From the NCBI GenBank assembly GCA_046330225.1, contig JAXLTD010000013.1:1-51201 (forward strand): a stretch of DNA of 51,201 bases, written 5' to 3'. A model generated the notes under the pieces. That model ran no database searches, had not been told where the DNA came from, and saw only the letters and a program-made list of their open reading frames with translations. Made by a program: the position numbers and the translations under genes. This document shows, in pieces, positions 23,934-32,238 of the stretch (positions are counted from its first letter, which is position 1; the number at the start of each line of letters is the position of its first letter). The DNA is from CANJIV01 sp046330225 (GTDB lineage Bacteria; Actinomycetota; Thermoleophilia; Solirubrobacterales; Solirubrobacteraceae).

Positions 23934-25770
23934 ACTCCCACCAGTAGTCCCCGGCCTTCACCGGCCGGACCAGCTCGGCCTGCTCGCGAAAGCGCTCGAT
24001 CCACCGAAGCTGCCTGGTGGTCAGCGTCTCGCCGTACCACTTGTAGCACTTGGCCAGCTCGCCCCACTGGCAGTAGTCGAACCGCTTCCCGTCTTCGAGA
24101 TCGAAGAAGCTCACCTGCAGGTACTTGTCGCGGAAGATCCCGAACGGATCGCCCCAGGCCGAGTCGCTGGCCCACTGGTCGCGCTGCAGGCCGGCGATGC
24201 GCGCGTTCTTCGCCAGCCAGGCCGGCAGGTTCCTGTCGACGGGCTTGCCGTCCCGCGTCACGAGCCGGCTCCACTCGGCGAGCGTCGGGAGGCGGAACCC
24301 GCCCTCGGATCCGACCTTGAGCGACGACGAGGTGCGGTAGTCCAGGTAGAAGGCCTTGCCGTCGATCACCCGCGGCGAGCGAGTCCAGGTCAGCCCGGTC
24401 TCGCGGTCCACGACCAGGGAGGCCGGCACGGAGGGCTTGACCCAGCGCTTCTCCTGGTCGGTGACATCCGCCACGACGGCGTTGAGCTCCTTGTCGATCG
24501 TCTGCTGGCTGTAGGTGGCCGAATCGGCGTACCACGAGAAGGCCAGCGCGAAGGCGGCCTCCGCCTGCACGAGGGCGTAGTAGTCGTAGACGTCGCGGAT
24601 CGCCGCCGAGTCGGCGTCGGTGAAGAACCGCGTGCGCAGCGCCGTGAGCCGTGACGCCTCGGTCAGGATGTTCGACGACCGCGGCGGCGGCGCATCGCGC
24701 CCGCCGAGCGCGATGTCGAGCACTTTGAGAACGTTGCCGTCGTCGAGCTTGCTCCTGATGAACGCCAGCCAGCGCTTCGTCAGCGCGGCGTTGGCCGCGT
24801 CCTTGGGGTTCGTCTGGGCCGTCTCGGCCAGGAAGTCGATCTTGTTGATCGCCGTCTTGACGTCGGCGATGGGCTGGATCGTCGGGAGGACCTTGCTCGT
24901 GTAGAGGTTCTGCTGGATCCCCTCGAGCGCCTTCTGCTGAAGCTCCTTGAGCTCGACCAGGCGGCGATCGACGGCGTCGAACCGCTTGCGGATTTCCTTG
25001 ATGTCGCCGCTGTCGAAGAGATCCTCGGAGGCGAGGCCGAGGCCGGAGAGGATCTTCGCCGTGATCTCCTGGCCCTTCCCGATCGCGAAGTCCTTGAGCA
25101 GGCTCAGCGCCGGATCCTTCAGATAGGCCAGGACGGGCGCGAACGCGATCGCCCGGCGGGCCCGGGGGTCGCGGAAGACCCGGCGCGGCGCGGCGCGGCG
25201 CGTCAGCCGGCCCACGAGCGGGGCAATGCCCTTTGCCGCCGCGTCCTGGAACGCGTCGCCGCCGAACCACCGGTCGGTGGCCTGCAGGTCGGCCCCGGTG
25301 TCGAGCCAGGCCGGGAGCCCGAGGCTGCGCCGGACGAGGCGGGCCGCAGCCTTGGGCCCGTACCCGCGGTCATCCTTGGCCGCGATCAGCGTCGACACCG
25401 GATTGACGTAGACGATGTCGGCGTCGCCCGCGTCGTAGCCGCGGACGTCGGACTCCAGCGACCCGCGCACGGGCGTGCCCTCCGAGCGTCCACCCTGCAC
25501 CACCACGGTGAAGGAACGCGGGAGTGAGTCGAACTCGAGGAGGGCGATGCCGTTGGCCTCGGTCCGGTCGGTGCGGCCGCCCGACTGCGGCACGGGACGA
25601 CCGTCGGCCTCGACGAAGACGCGGGCACCCCCGATCGGGGTGTCGCCGTCGAAGCTCGCCCACACCGGGAGGAGGACTCGGGAGCCGGCGTCAACTGCAG
25701 CGCCGGCGGGAGCAGGAACGGCCGCGGCGGCCAGGGCCGCGGCAGCGAAAGCAAGAGGAAGGACGCGCAT
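23932..25770 (-). CDS. secreted protein with helical toxin-like core and DUF1566-like domain
   Basis: 612 residues. The signal peptide is residues 1 to about 24 (ends PAPAGA). Residues 30-130 form a beta-rich regulatory-like domain (GARVFVEADGRPV, later YVNPVSTLIAA). Residues 205-440 are long amphipathic helices without a hydrophobic anchor, including GKGQEITAKILSGLG (232-246) and the coiled-coil run KEIRKRFDAVDRRLVELKEL (258-277), reminiscent of helical pore-forming toxins such as the delta-endotoxin N-terminal bundle; this is a resemblance only. Residues 452-500 (VVDRETGLTW, GFRLPTLAEW) match the Lcl/DUF1566 pattern. The C-terminus has two Cys (567, 574) that could form a disulfide. The ATG at 25770 gives the signal peptide. 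It is monocistronic. Confidence 0.72.
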   Translation of the reverse strand: MRVLPLAFAAAALAAAAVPAPAGAAVDAGSRVLLPVWASFDGDTPIGGARVFVEADGRPVPQSGGRTDRTEANGIALLEFDSLPRSFTVVVQGGRSEGTPVRGSLESDVRGYDAGDADIVYVNPVSTLIAAKDDRGYGPKAAARLVRRSLGLPAWLDTGADLQATDRWFGGDAFQDAAAKGIAPLVGRLTRRAAPRRVFRDPRARRAIAFAPVLAYLKDPALSLLKDFAIGKGQEITAKILSGLGLASEDLFDSGDIKEIRKRFDAVDRRLVELKELQQKALEGIQQNLYTSKVLPTIQPIADVKTAINKIDFLAETAQTNPKDAANAALTKRWLAFIRSKLDDGNVLKVLDIALGGRDAPPPRSSNILTEASRLTALRTRFFTDADSAAIRDVYDYYALVQAEAAFALAFSWYADSATYSQQTIDKELNAVVADVTDQEKRWVKPSVPASLVVDRETGLTWTRSPRVIDGKAFYLDYRTSSSLKVGSEGGFRLPTLAEWSRLVTRDGKPVDRNLPAWLAKNARIAGLQRDQWASDSAWGDPFGIFRDKYLQVSFFDLEDGKRFDYCQWGELAKCYKWYGETLTTRQLRWIERFREQAELVRPVKAGDYWWE

Positions 25771-25776
25771 CACGGC

Positions 25777-25782
25777 AGCGTA
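25777..25782 (-). promoter_or_regulatory. -10 element of secreted protein gene
   Basis: TACGCT on the minus strand, 6 bases before the ATG at 25770; leaderless spacing. Confidence 0.52.
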
Positions 25783-25819
25783 ATCGAGGCGCCCGGGCGA
25801 ACGCGGCACTTCGCGTCGG

Positions 25820-27277
25820 CTAGGTTTCCCCGCCGATCCCCATGGGATCGCGCCCGAGCGCGAAGGCCCGGTCGGCCGGCGAGCGGAATCCGTCCTGCAC
25901 GGATTCGCCGAGCAGCATCAGGTGGCGCTGGATCGCCGGCAGCCGGCTGGCGGGCACGCCGTCCTTCAGGTCCTCGAGCAGCGCCCGCATGCGCCGCATG
26001 ACCTGCGCCGAGCGCTCCCCGTACTCCCGGATCTCGGTGAGCGCGAGGTCGATGTAGTCGTCCCACCCCGGCGTGGGCAGCAGGACGCGCACCTGCCCGT
26101 CCTTGTCCCGGAGCTGGCCGACCTCCAGGCGCCGCCAGGCAACCCGGCGCAGCAGGTCTTCGAGCGAGTTCAGCGCCTGGACCGCCGTCGTCGGATCGTT
26201 GACGGCGGGCGAAAGCGCCTTGATCGCGACGTCGACCAGGATCCGGAACGCGAACGCCGGGTCCTGCTCGATCGTGCGCTCGCGCCCGATGACGATCGCG
26301 GTGCGCAGCCAGCGCTCGTTGGGCCGCCGGCTCGAACCGTGGATCCGCACGAGCGGGGCGCCGCTCGCCACGTGGGCGCCCACGGGGGCCGCGAGTTCGA
26401 CGATCGCGTCCGCCCGCCGGCCGATCGCCACGAGCCGCCGCCCGTCGACGGCCACGATGAAGCCGGGATGCTGACGCTGGCGCAGGATCACCGGATCGGC
26501 GTCGGCGATCGGGATCTCGGGCCCGTCGTCCACCCCGTCCTCGGCCTCGACCCGGGCCGGGTAGAGCTCGCTGATCGCCACCGCGCCGCGTTCGCCGACC
26601 AGGCGCACTGCGCTGGACACCTGGAAGTTGCGGATCGTGCGGGTGGTCATCCACACGAACATCCCGAAGCTCGCCAGGGTCAGGACGAACCCGAAGGCCA
26701 GCGTGAACTCGGGGACGAACTCCTTGCCGCCCTCGACCGTCGTGGAGCCGATCTCGTTGATGGCCGCCAGCGCGTAGATCGCCGTCGCCATGAACACGCC
26801 GAGGGCGTGGAGCGTGACCCGGTCGCCTCGCACCCACTGCACGTACCGAGGGGAGAACGCGGTGTTCCCGAACTGGATCACCAGCAGGAGGATCGAGAAG
26901 ACCACGCCGGTGAACGTGATCATGCCGGTCGCGATCGAGGAGAGGGTCGCCCGCGCCGAGTCCGCCGAGACGTTGACGAGGGCCAGATCGATCTGCGCGC
27001 GGTTGGTCCGGTCGAGGTCGGGGAGCGCGACCGCCAGCGCGTACCCGATCGCGAGCCAGCCGACCGGCACGAGCCAGATGGCACGCCGGATCCGCCGCCG
27101 GGTCCGGAAGAACCGAGGCAGGCCGCGCTCCGGGGCCACGGCCTCCGGGAGCCACGGTGCATGCGCCGGCCGCAGCGTGGCACGGGCCGGATCGGGAGGG
27201 TCGCCGGCTCCCGCCCGGCGTCCCCCGGCGGGCGGCGTGCCGGGCCGATCGGCGGCGGGCGGGGCGGGCCGGTCCAT
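25820..27277 (-). CDS. DUF2254 family membrane protein
   Basis: 485 residues. After a Pro-rich N-terminus of about 55 residues come about four membrane helices (around 65-85, 110-135, 155-178, 190-212). A large soluble part follows, with KALSPAVNDPTTAVQALN and SLEDLLRR, the hallmark of DUF2254. The function of the family is unknown. The frame is open for a further 980 bases upstream, but that stretch is antisense to the suf genes. ATG 27277 has a TAGGAT hexamer 7 bases upstream and fits the membrane topology. It is divergent from the Rrf2 regulator, 63 bases apart. Confidence 0.86.
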   Translation of the reverse strand: MDRPAPPAADRPGTPPAGGRRAGAGDPPDPARATLRPAHAPWLPEAVAPERGLPRFFRTRRRIRRAIWLVPVGWLAIGYALAVALPDLDRTNRAQIDLALVNVSADSARATLSSIATGMITFTGVVFSILLLVIQFGNTAFSPRYVQWVRGDRVTLHALGVFMATAIYALAAINEIGSTTVEGGKEFVPEFTLAFGFVLTLASFGMFVWMTTRTIRNFQVSSAVRLVGERGAVAISELYPARVEAEDGVDDGPEIPIADADPVILRQRQHPGFIVAVDGRRLVAIGRRADAIVELAAPVGAHVASGAPLVRIHGSSRRPNERWLRTAIVIGRERTIEQDPAFAFRILVDVAIKALSPAVNDPTTAVQALNSLEDLLRRVAWRRLEVGQLRDKDGQVRVLLPTPGWDDYIDLALTEIREYGERSAQVMRRMRALLEDLKDGVPASRLPAIQRHLMLLGESVQDGFRSPADRAFALGRDPMGIGGET

Positions 27278-27284
27278 GCGGGCG

Positions 27285-27290
27285 ATCCTA
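27285..27290 (-). promoter_or_regulatory. -10 element of DUF2254 gene
   Basis: TAGGAT on the minus strand, 7 bases before the ATG at 27277. The 7-base stretch GTAGGAT is repeated in the divergent Rrf2 promoter in the opposite sense. Confidence 0.55.
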
Positions 27291-27311
27291 CGGGCGCGCC
27301 GGCCGGAGGGC

Positions 27312-27334
27312 AATCCGACTTCGATGGTAGGATT
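27312..27334. promoter_or_regulatory. probable Rrf2 operator
   Basis: Imperfect palindrome AATCCGAC-N7-GTAGGATT (7 of 8 arm positions pair). Its right arm overlaps the -10 hexamer of the Rrf2-suf operon, so a bound dimer would block RNA polymerase. This is the expected arrangement for an autoregulated suf repressor. Confidence 0.55.
27328..27333 (+). promoter_or_regulatory. -10 element of suf operon
   Basis: TAGGAT, 7 bases before the ATG at 27341, preceded by TGG like an extended -10. It implies a leaderless regulator mRNA. Confidence 0.58.
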
Positions 27335-27340
27335 TGACCC

Positions 27341-27817
27341 ATGATCTTCTCGACGAAGGCCGAGTACGGCGTGCGCCTGATGGTCGAGCTCGGGCGCCGC
27401 TCGGGTGACGAGCCCGTCTCGCTCAAGGCCATCTCCGAAGCGGAGAACCTCCCGCTCTCGTACCTCGAGCACGTCGTCGCCAAGCTCCGCAAGGCCGGGC
27501 TCGTGTCGAGCAGCCGCGGCGCCTACGGCGGCTACCGCCTGGCCCGGCCGCCCGAGGAGATCACGATGGACGCGGTCGTGCAGGCCCTCGAAGGGACGAT
27601 CGCGCCGATGGAGTGCTTTGTCTCGGCGCCGACCGAGCGGGTCGCCTGCTCGCACGGAGGCGACCGCGGCGAGGGCTGCGCCACCAAGCTCCTCTGGACC
27701 CGCGTGCAAGGCGGCATCGTCCGCGCCCTGCAGACCACGACGCTGGCCGACCTCGTCGACTTCTCGGCCCGCAGCGACCGCGAAGCGCCGGACATCCAGG
27801 CGCTCGCCGCCGGCTGA
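27341..27817 (+). CDS. Rrf2 family iron-sulfur regulator
   Basis: 158 residues; a winged-helix Rrf2 regulator (MIFSTKAEYGVRLMVEL, LPLSYLEHVVAKLRKAGLV, RGAYGGYRLARP). Three Cys lie in the region where Rrf2 sensors bind an Fe-S cluster: Cys92, Cys103 and Cys113, spaced C-x10-C-x9-C. This is wider than the C-x5-C-x5-C of IscR. A likely role is to sense cluster status and control the suf operon it heads. It is 31 bases upstream of sufC in the same orientation, and a palindrome overlaps its own -10. Confidence 0.9.
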   Translation: MIFSTKAEYGVRLMVELGRRSGDEPVSLKAISEAENLPLSYLEHVVAKLRKAGLVSSSRGAYGGYRLARPPEEITMDAVVQALEGTIAPMECFVSAPTERVACSHGGDRGEGCATKLLWTRVQGGIVRALQTTTLADLVDFSARSDREAPDIQALAAG

Positions 27818-27848
27818 CCCCGCACCGATCCCGACCCGTACGGAGACC

Positions 27849-28613
27849 ATGGCAGACCTCGAAATCCGCAACCTGAGCGTCCGCGCCGGCGACAAGCCGA
27901 TCCTGCGCGGCCTCGATCTCGCCGTCAGCAAGGGCGAGACCCACGCCCTCATGGGCCCGAACGGCTCCGGGAAGTCCACGCTGGCGAACGTCATCATGGG
28001 CCACCCGGGCCTCGAAGTGACCGAGGGCCAGATCGTCTTCGAGGGCCAGGACATCACCGAAGCCTCGCCGGACGAACGCGCCCAGATGGGCCTCTTCATG
28101 GCCTTCCAGTACCCGGTGGCGATTCCCGGCGTGACCGTGACGAAGTACCTCCGCACGGTCATGAACGCCCACCGCGAAGCCAAGGGCGAGCCTGAGATCA
28201 GCCTGAAGGAGTTCCGCCAGACGGTCCAGGCCGCCATGGAGCTGACCGACGTGCCCAAGGAGTTCTCGAGCCGCTACCTCAACGACGGATTCTCGGGCGG
28301 CGAGAAGAAGCGCATGGAGATCCTCCAGCTCGCGCTCCAGAAGCCCGGGATGGCGATCCTCGACGAGACCGACTCCGGCTTGGACATCGACGCGCTGCAG
28401 GTCGTGGCCAACGGCGTCAACTCGGTGGCCGGCCCCGGCATGGGCGTCCTGATCATCACCCACTACCAGCGGATCCTGCACCTCATCAAGCCCGACTTCG
28501 TCCACGTCCTCTACCAAGGCCGGATCGTGAAGGAGGGCGGCCCCGAGCTCGTTACGCTGCTGGAGGAGCAGGGGTACGGCTGGATCAAGGACGAGGTCGA
28601 AGCCGCGGCCTAG
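27849..28613 (+). CDS. sufC: Fe-S assembly ATPase SufC
   Basis: 254 residues; soluble ABC ATPase that drives the SufBCD scaffold. Walker A is GPNGSGKST (about 37-45), the Q-loop is FMAFQYPVAIPG, the signature is FSGGEKKRMEI, Walker B is MAILDETDSGLDID and the switch His is in IITHYQR. The E-T-D-S-G-L-D wording is typical of SufC rather than transport ATPases. ATG 27849 has GGAG a few bases upstream. The stop is 16 bases before sufU. Confidence 0.97.
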   Translation: MADLEIRNLSVRAGDKPILRGLDLAVSKGETHALMGPNGSGKSTLANVIMGHPGLEVTEGQIVFEGQDITEASPDERAQMGLFMAFQYPVAIPGVTVTKYLRTVMNAHREAKGEPEISLKEFRQTVQAAMELTDVPKEFSSRYLNDGFSGGEKKRMEILQLALQKPGMAILDETDSGLDIDALQVVANGVNSVAGPGMGVLIITHYQRILHLIKPDFVHVLYQGRIVKEGGPELVTLLEEQGYGWIKDEVEAAA

Positions 28614-28629
28614 CGGGCAGACGAGCACC

Positions 28630-29067
28630 ATGGACGACCTCTACCGCGACGAGATCCTCTCCCACTACAAGCGTCCCCACAACTGGGGGACGCTGGATTC
28701 GCACGACCTCGAGTTCGAGGACGTCAACCCGCTCTGCGGGGACGAGCTGCGCGTCGAGATCAAGACCGGCGACGACGGCCGCATCGAGGACCTGCGCTTC
28801 AGCGGCCACGGCTGCGCGATCAGCCAGGCCTCGGCCTCGATGCTCTCCGACGAGGTCAAGGGCATGAAGGTGGCCGACCTGATCGCGCTCGACCGCGAGG
28901 CCGTCCTCGAGCTCCTCGGCATCGACATCTCCGCAACGCGGATGAAGTGCGCGCTGCTATCCCTCAAGGTTCTCAAGAGCGCCGCGCTCGGCGCCAGCGC
29001 CGACTGGGAGGCCGCGACGCCCGAATCCGGCGCCGCGGGTGAGCGCGGCAGCGCAGGAGGCCTGTAG
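28630..29067 (+). CDS. sufU: SufU-like Fe-S scaffold or sulfur-transfer protein
   Basis: 145 residues. The zinc or cluster ligands are Cys36 and Asp38 (CGD), Cys62 (GHGCAIS) and Cys107 (RMKCALL). The Lys before the last Cys is SufU-like; IscU has His there. However, only 45 positions separate Cys62 and Cys107, against about 62 in Bacillus subtilis SufU, so the insertion typical of Gram-positive SufU is missing. SufU normally passes sulfur from SufS to SufBCD; no sufS is in the operon. The C-terminal 25 residues are a low-complexity tail. It ends 3 bases before the Rieske gene. Confidence 0.9.
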   Translation: MDDLYRDEILSHYKRPHNWGTLDSHDLEFEDVNPLCGDELRVEIKTGDDGRIEDLRFSGHGCAISQASASMLSDEVKGMKVADLIALDREAVLELLGIDISATRMKCALLSLKVLKSAALGASADWEAATPESGAAGERGSAGGL

Positions 29068-29070
29068 CCC

Positions 29071-29388
29071 GTGGCTGACCAGGTCGCCGTCTGCCCGCTC
29101 GCCGAGCTCCCGCCCGGCACGATGCGCCTCGTCGAGCACGACGGTCTCGAGATCGGGGTCTTCAACGTCGGGGGCACGCTGTACGCCATCGAGGACCGCT
29201 GCTCCCACGACGACGGCCCGCTCGCCGAGGGCCCCGTCGACCCTGCCCGCTGCACCGTCGAATGCCCGCGTCACGGATCCCTGTTCGATCTGAAGACCGG
29301 CGCGCCGCTCACCCTGCCCGCGTACGAGCCGGTCGACACGTTCCCCGTGACGGTCGACGACGACATCATCACCCTGGAGGTCGACTGA
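29071..29388 (+). CDS. Rieske-type ferredoxin
   Basis: 105 residues, a single Rieske [2Fe-2S] domain. The ligands are Cys44 and His46 (CSH) and Cys65 and His68 (CPRH), and the fold is of the non-haem oxygenase ferredoxin kind. It sits between sufU and sufB, where actinobacterial suf operons often carry such a protein; it may supply electrons for cluster assembly, which is inference. The start is GTG 29071, 3 bases after sufU; sufB starts 3 bases after its stop. Confidence 0.93.
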   Translation: MADQVAVCPLAELPPGTMRLVEHDGLEIGVFNVGGTLYAIEDRCSHDDGPLAEGPVDPARCTVECPRHGSLFDLKTGAPLTLPAYEPVDTFPVTVDDDIITLEVD

Positions 29389-29391
29389 CCC

Positions 29392-30825
29392 ATGGCCACG
29401 CCTGACATCGTCACCGAGAACGCCGAGCTCGCCGAGATCAACGCGGACTACACCGAGCGCTACGGCTTCCACGACGCCGAGAACTACCTGTACAAGGCCC
29501 CGAAGGGCCTCACCCGCGAGCTCGTGGAGAAGATCTCGGAGTTCAAGTCCGAGCCGGCGTGGATGCGCGAGTTCCGCCTCAAGGCGCTCGACCATTTCCT
29601 GGCCCGCCCGATGCCGACCTGGGGCAGCCCCATGCTCGCCGAGGTCGACTTCGACAACATCCACTACTTCGTCCGTGCGTCCGAGCGCGCGGAGCGCTCC
29701 TGGGACGACGTGCCCGAGGACGTGAAGAAGACCTTCGACCGGCTCGGGATCCCGGAGGCCGAGCGCAAGTTCCTCGCGGGCGTGGGCGCCCAGTACGAGT
29801 CCGAGGTCGTTTACCACCAGGTCAACGAGGCGCTCGAAGCCCAGGGCGTCATCTTCATGGACATGGACACCGCGCTGCGCGAGCACGAGGACCTCGTGCG
29901 CGAGCACTTCGCCTCGATCATCCCGCCCAACGACAACAAGCTCGCCGCGCTCAACAGCGCCGTGTGGTCGGGCGGCTCGTTCGTCTACGTGCCGCCGGGC
30001 GTCGAGGTCGAGATGCCCTTGCAGGCCTACTTCCGGATCAACACCGAGAACATGGGCCAGTTCGAGCGGACACTGATCATCGCCGACGAAGGCTCCTACG
30101 TGCACTACGTCGAGGGCTGCACGGCGCCGACCTACTCGTCGGACTCCCTGCACTCGGCGGTCGTCGAGCTGATCGCCAAGCCCGGCGCCCGCATTCGCTA
30201 CACGACGGTGCAGAACTGGTCCCAGAACGTGTTCAACCTCGTCACGAAGCGGGCGGTCGCGCAGGAGCGGGCGACCGTCGAGTGGGTCGACTGCAACCTC
30301 GGCTCGAAGCTCACGATGAAGTACCCGGCCGTCTACCTCATGGGCGAGGAGGCCCACGGGGAGATCCTCTCGATCGCCTTCGCCGGGGACGGGCAGCACC
30401 AGGACGCCGGCGGCAAGATCGTGCACGCCGCGCCGAACACGACGAGCAACATCTTCGCCAAGTCGATCTCGAAGGGCGGCGGTCGCTCGAGCTACCGCGG
30501 ACTCCTCGAGGTGGCCAAGGGCGCCCACGGCGCGAAGTCGAAGGTCGTCTGCGACGCCCTGCTGCTCGACGAGGCGTCGCGGTCCGACACCTACCCGACG
30601 ATCCGCATCTCCGAGGACGACGTCAACGTCGGCCACGAGGCCACGGTGTCGAAGGTCGGCGACGAGCAGCTCTACTACCTCATGACCCACGGCATCTCCG
30701 AGGAAGAGGCCGGCAAGCTCATCGTGAACGGCTTCATCGAGCCGATCGTCAAGGAGCTGCCGATGGAGTACGCCGTCGAGATGAACCGGCTGATCGAGCT
30801 CCAGATGGAGGGCTCCATTGGCTAG
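29392..30825 (+). CDS. sufB: Fe-S cluster assembly protein SufB
   Basis: 477 residues; beta-helical scaffold subunit on which SufBCD builds clusters. Conserved wording includes GSFVYVPPGVEVEMPLQAYF (pieces FVYVPPGVEVE and PLQAYFRINTE), YVEGCTAPTY with a conserved Cys, VDCNLGSKLTMKYP with another Cys, and the RGLLEVAKGAHG segment. ATG 29392 lies 3 bases after the Rieske stop. It overlaps sufD by 8 bases. Confidence 0.97.
   Translation: MATPDIVTENAELAEINADYTERYGFHDAENYLYKAPKGLTRELVEKISEFKSEPAWMREFRLKALDHFLARPMPTWGSPMLAEVDFDNIHYFVRASERAERSWDDVPEDVKKTFDRLGIPEAERKFLAGVGAQYESEVVYHQVNEALEAQGVIFMDMDTALREHEDLVREHFASIIPPNDNKLAALNSAVWSGGSFVYVPPGVEVEMPLQAYFRINTENMGQFERTLIIADEGSYVHYVEGCTAPTYSSDSLHSAVVELIAKPGARIRYTTVQNWSQNVFNLVTKRAVAQERATVEWVDCNLGSKLTMKYPAVYLMGEEAHGEILSIAFAGDGQHQDAGGKIVHAAPNTTSNIFAKSISKGGGRSSYRGLLEVAKGAHGAKSKVVCDALLLDEASRSDTYPTIRISEDDVNVGHEATVSKVGDEQLYYLMTHGISEEEAGKLIVNGFIEPIVKELPMEYAVEMNRLIELQMEGSIG
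30807..30812 (+). promoter_or_regulatory. ribosome-binding site of sufD
   Basis: GGAGGG inside the end of sufB, 5 bases before TTG 30818. It decides the unusual TTG start. Confidence 0.6.
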
Positions 30826-32077
30826 CGCGACCGCCGAGCCCGAGCTCCTGGCGGCCCGCCGCGCGCGCGCCGCGCAGCTGACCCGGACCCTCGAGCTCCC
30901 CACGCACCGGACCCCGGGCTGGGAGTTCACCGACGTGACCGGCCTGGACCTCGCCGACTTCGGCTCGTCCCCGGACGGCGACGCCGCGGAGCGCCAGCGG
31001 GCCGAGGCAATCTTCGAGCCGGTCGCCGGAGGCCGCGCGATCGACCAGGTCGACGGCCTGACCGTGACCGACGGCGTCGAGCCCGTGCCCGGCGAGGCGC
31101 TGGTGCTGCCGCTCGCCGAGGCCGCGGCGCGGTTCCCGGAACTCGTCGAGCCGCACCTCGGCTCGGTCGTGGCGAGCGAGGACGTGTTCGTGGCCAGCAA
31201 CGAGGCAGCGTTCACGGCCGGCGTCTTCGTGCACGTCCCGCGCCACACGGTCCTCGAGGCGCCCGTGCTGCTCACCGCGATCCAGGCCGCCGCTGGGACC
31301 GCGCTGAACTGGCGGCTGCTGATCGTGCTCGAGGAGGGCGCCCAGGCCGAGGTCTGGGAGCAGTACCTCTCGGCCGAGGCCGACGCCGAGGGACTGTTCA
31401 ACACGATCGTGGAGATCGTCGTCGGTGCCGGTGCGAACCTGCGGTACGTCTGCGGGCAGAGCCTCTCCGAGCGGTCGTGGATCTTCGGCTCCCAGCGGGC
31501 CGAGGTCCAGCGCGACGGCAGTCTCGACTGGGTGGCCCTCGGCCTGGGCTCGGCCCGCGGCAAGGTGCGCATGGAGACCAAGCTGGCCGGTGCCGGATCC
31601 TCGGCGAAGGTGACGGGCGCCTACACCGGCCACGGTCGCCAGCATCTCGACTTCGACACGACGCAGGAGCACGCCGCCCCGAACACCGTCTCGGACCTGG
31701 CATTCCGCGGGTTGCTGAACGGCCGCTCGACCGCCGTGTGGCGGGGGATGATCCGGGTTGATCCGGGTGCGCAGCAGACCGATGCGTTCCAGGAGTGCCG
31801 CAACCTGCTGCTCTCCAAGCGGGCGCACGCCGACGCGATCCCGGGGCTGGAGATCGAGGCCAACGACGTGCGCTGCACGCACGCGGCGGCCATCGCCCAG
31901 ATCGACCCCGAACAGCTCTACTACCTGCAATCCCGCGGCATCCCGGAGGCGATGGCCAAGCGCCTGGTCATCGAGGGGTTCCTGCAAGAGCTGGTCGAGC
32001 GGTTCCCCGAGGGCCCGATCCACGCCGCGCTGTCCAGCGCGCTGGAGCGGCGCCTGAACGCCGTGCTCGGCGTGTAG
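30818..32077 (+). CDS. sufD: Fe-S cluster assembly protein SufD
   Basis: 419 residues; SufB paralogue that completes the SufBCD complex. The N-terminus carries THRTPGWEFTDVTGL, the middle a beta-helix, and the end the shared FRGLLNGRSTAVWRG, CRNLLLSKRAHADAIPGLEI (pieces CRNLLLS, HADAIPGLEI) and YLQSRGIPEAMAKRLVIEGF (pieces LQSRGIPEA, LVIEGFLQE). It starts at TTG 30818, fixed by a GGAGGG 5 bases upstream and an 8-base overlap with sufB. It is the last gene of the operon; sufS is not found after it. Confidence 0.94.
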   Translation: MASATAEPELLAARRARAAQLTRTLELPTHRTPGWEFTDVTGLDLADFGSSPDGDAAERQRAEAIFEPVAGGRAIDQVDGLTVTDGVEPVPGEALVLPLAEAAARFPELVEPHLGSVVASEDVFVASNEAAFTAGVFVHVPRHTVLEAPVLLTAIQAAAGTALNWRLLIVLEEGAQAEVWEQYLSAEADAEGLFNTIVEIVVGAGANLRYVCGQSLSERSWIFGSQRAEVQRDGSLDWVALGLGSARGKVRMETKLAGAGSSAKVTGAYTGHGRQHLDFDTTQEHAAPNTVSDLAFRGLLNGRSTAVWRGMIRVDPGAQQTDAFQECRNLLLSKRAHADAIPGLEIEANDVRCTHAAAIAQIDPEQLYYLQSRGIPEAMAKRLVIEGFLQELVERFPEGPIHAALSSALERRLNAVLGV

Positions 32078-32202
32078 CGGCGCCGGCGTTCCGGACTTCC
32101 GCCACGGTCCACCTCGCGCCTGCCCTTGGCGTGCCCGGGAGCGACCGCCAGCCGGCCACGTACGTCACGACCGCCCGCAGTGCCACGGATCGGCCCATCG
32201 TC

Positions 32203-32216
32203 CAGCGGCGCCGCTG
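32203..32216. promoter_or_regulatory. palindrome in promoter of secreted protein
   Basis: Perfect 14-base palindrome CAGCGGCGCCGCTG, centred about 36 bases before the start codon at 32246, that is, in the -35 region. It may be an operator or a chance GC palindrome. Confidence 0.3.
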
Positions 32217-32232
32217 TGGCCTGCGCGGCAGG

Positions 32233-32238
32233 TAACGT
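32233..32238 (+). promoter_or_regulatory. -10 element of secreted protein gene
   Basis: TAACGT, 7 bases before the ATG at 32246; leaderless spacing. Confidence 0.52.

Noticed and set aside
27278..28258. Upstream extension of the DUF2254 frame to 812 residues
   Set aside because: It runs antisense through the Rrf2 and sufC genes; ATG 27277 has a promoter-like hexamer and fits the family length.
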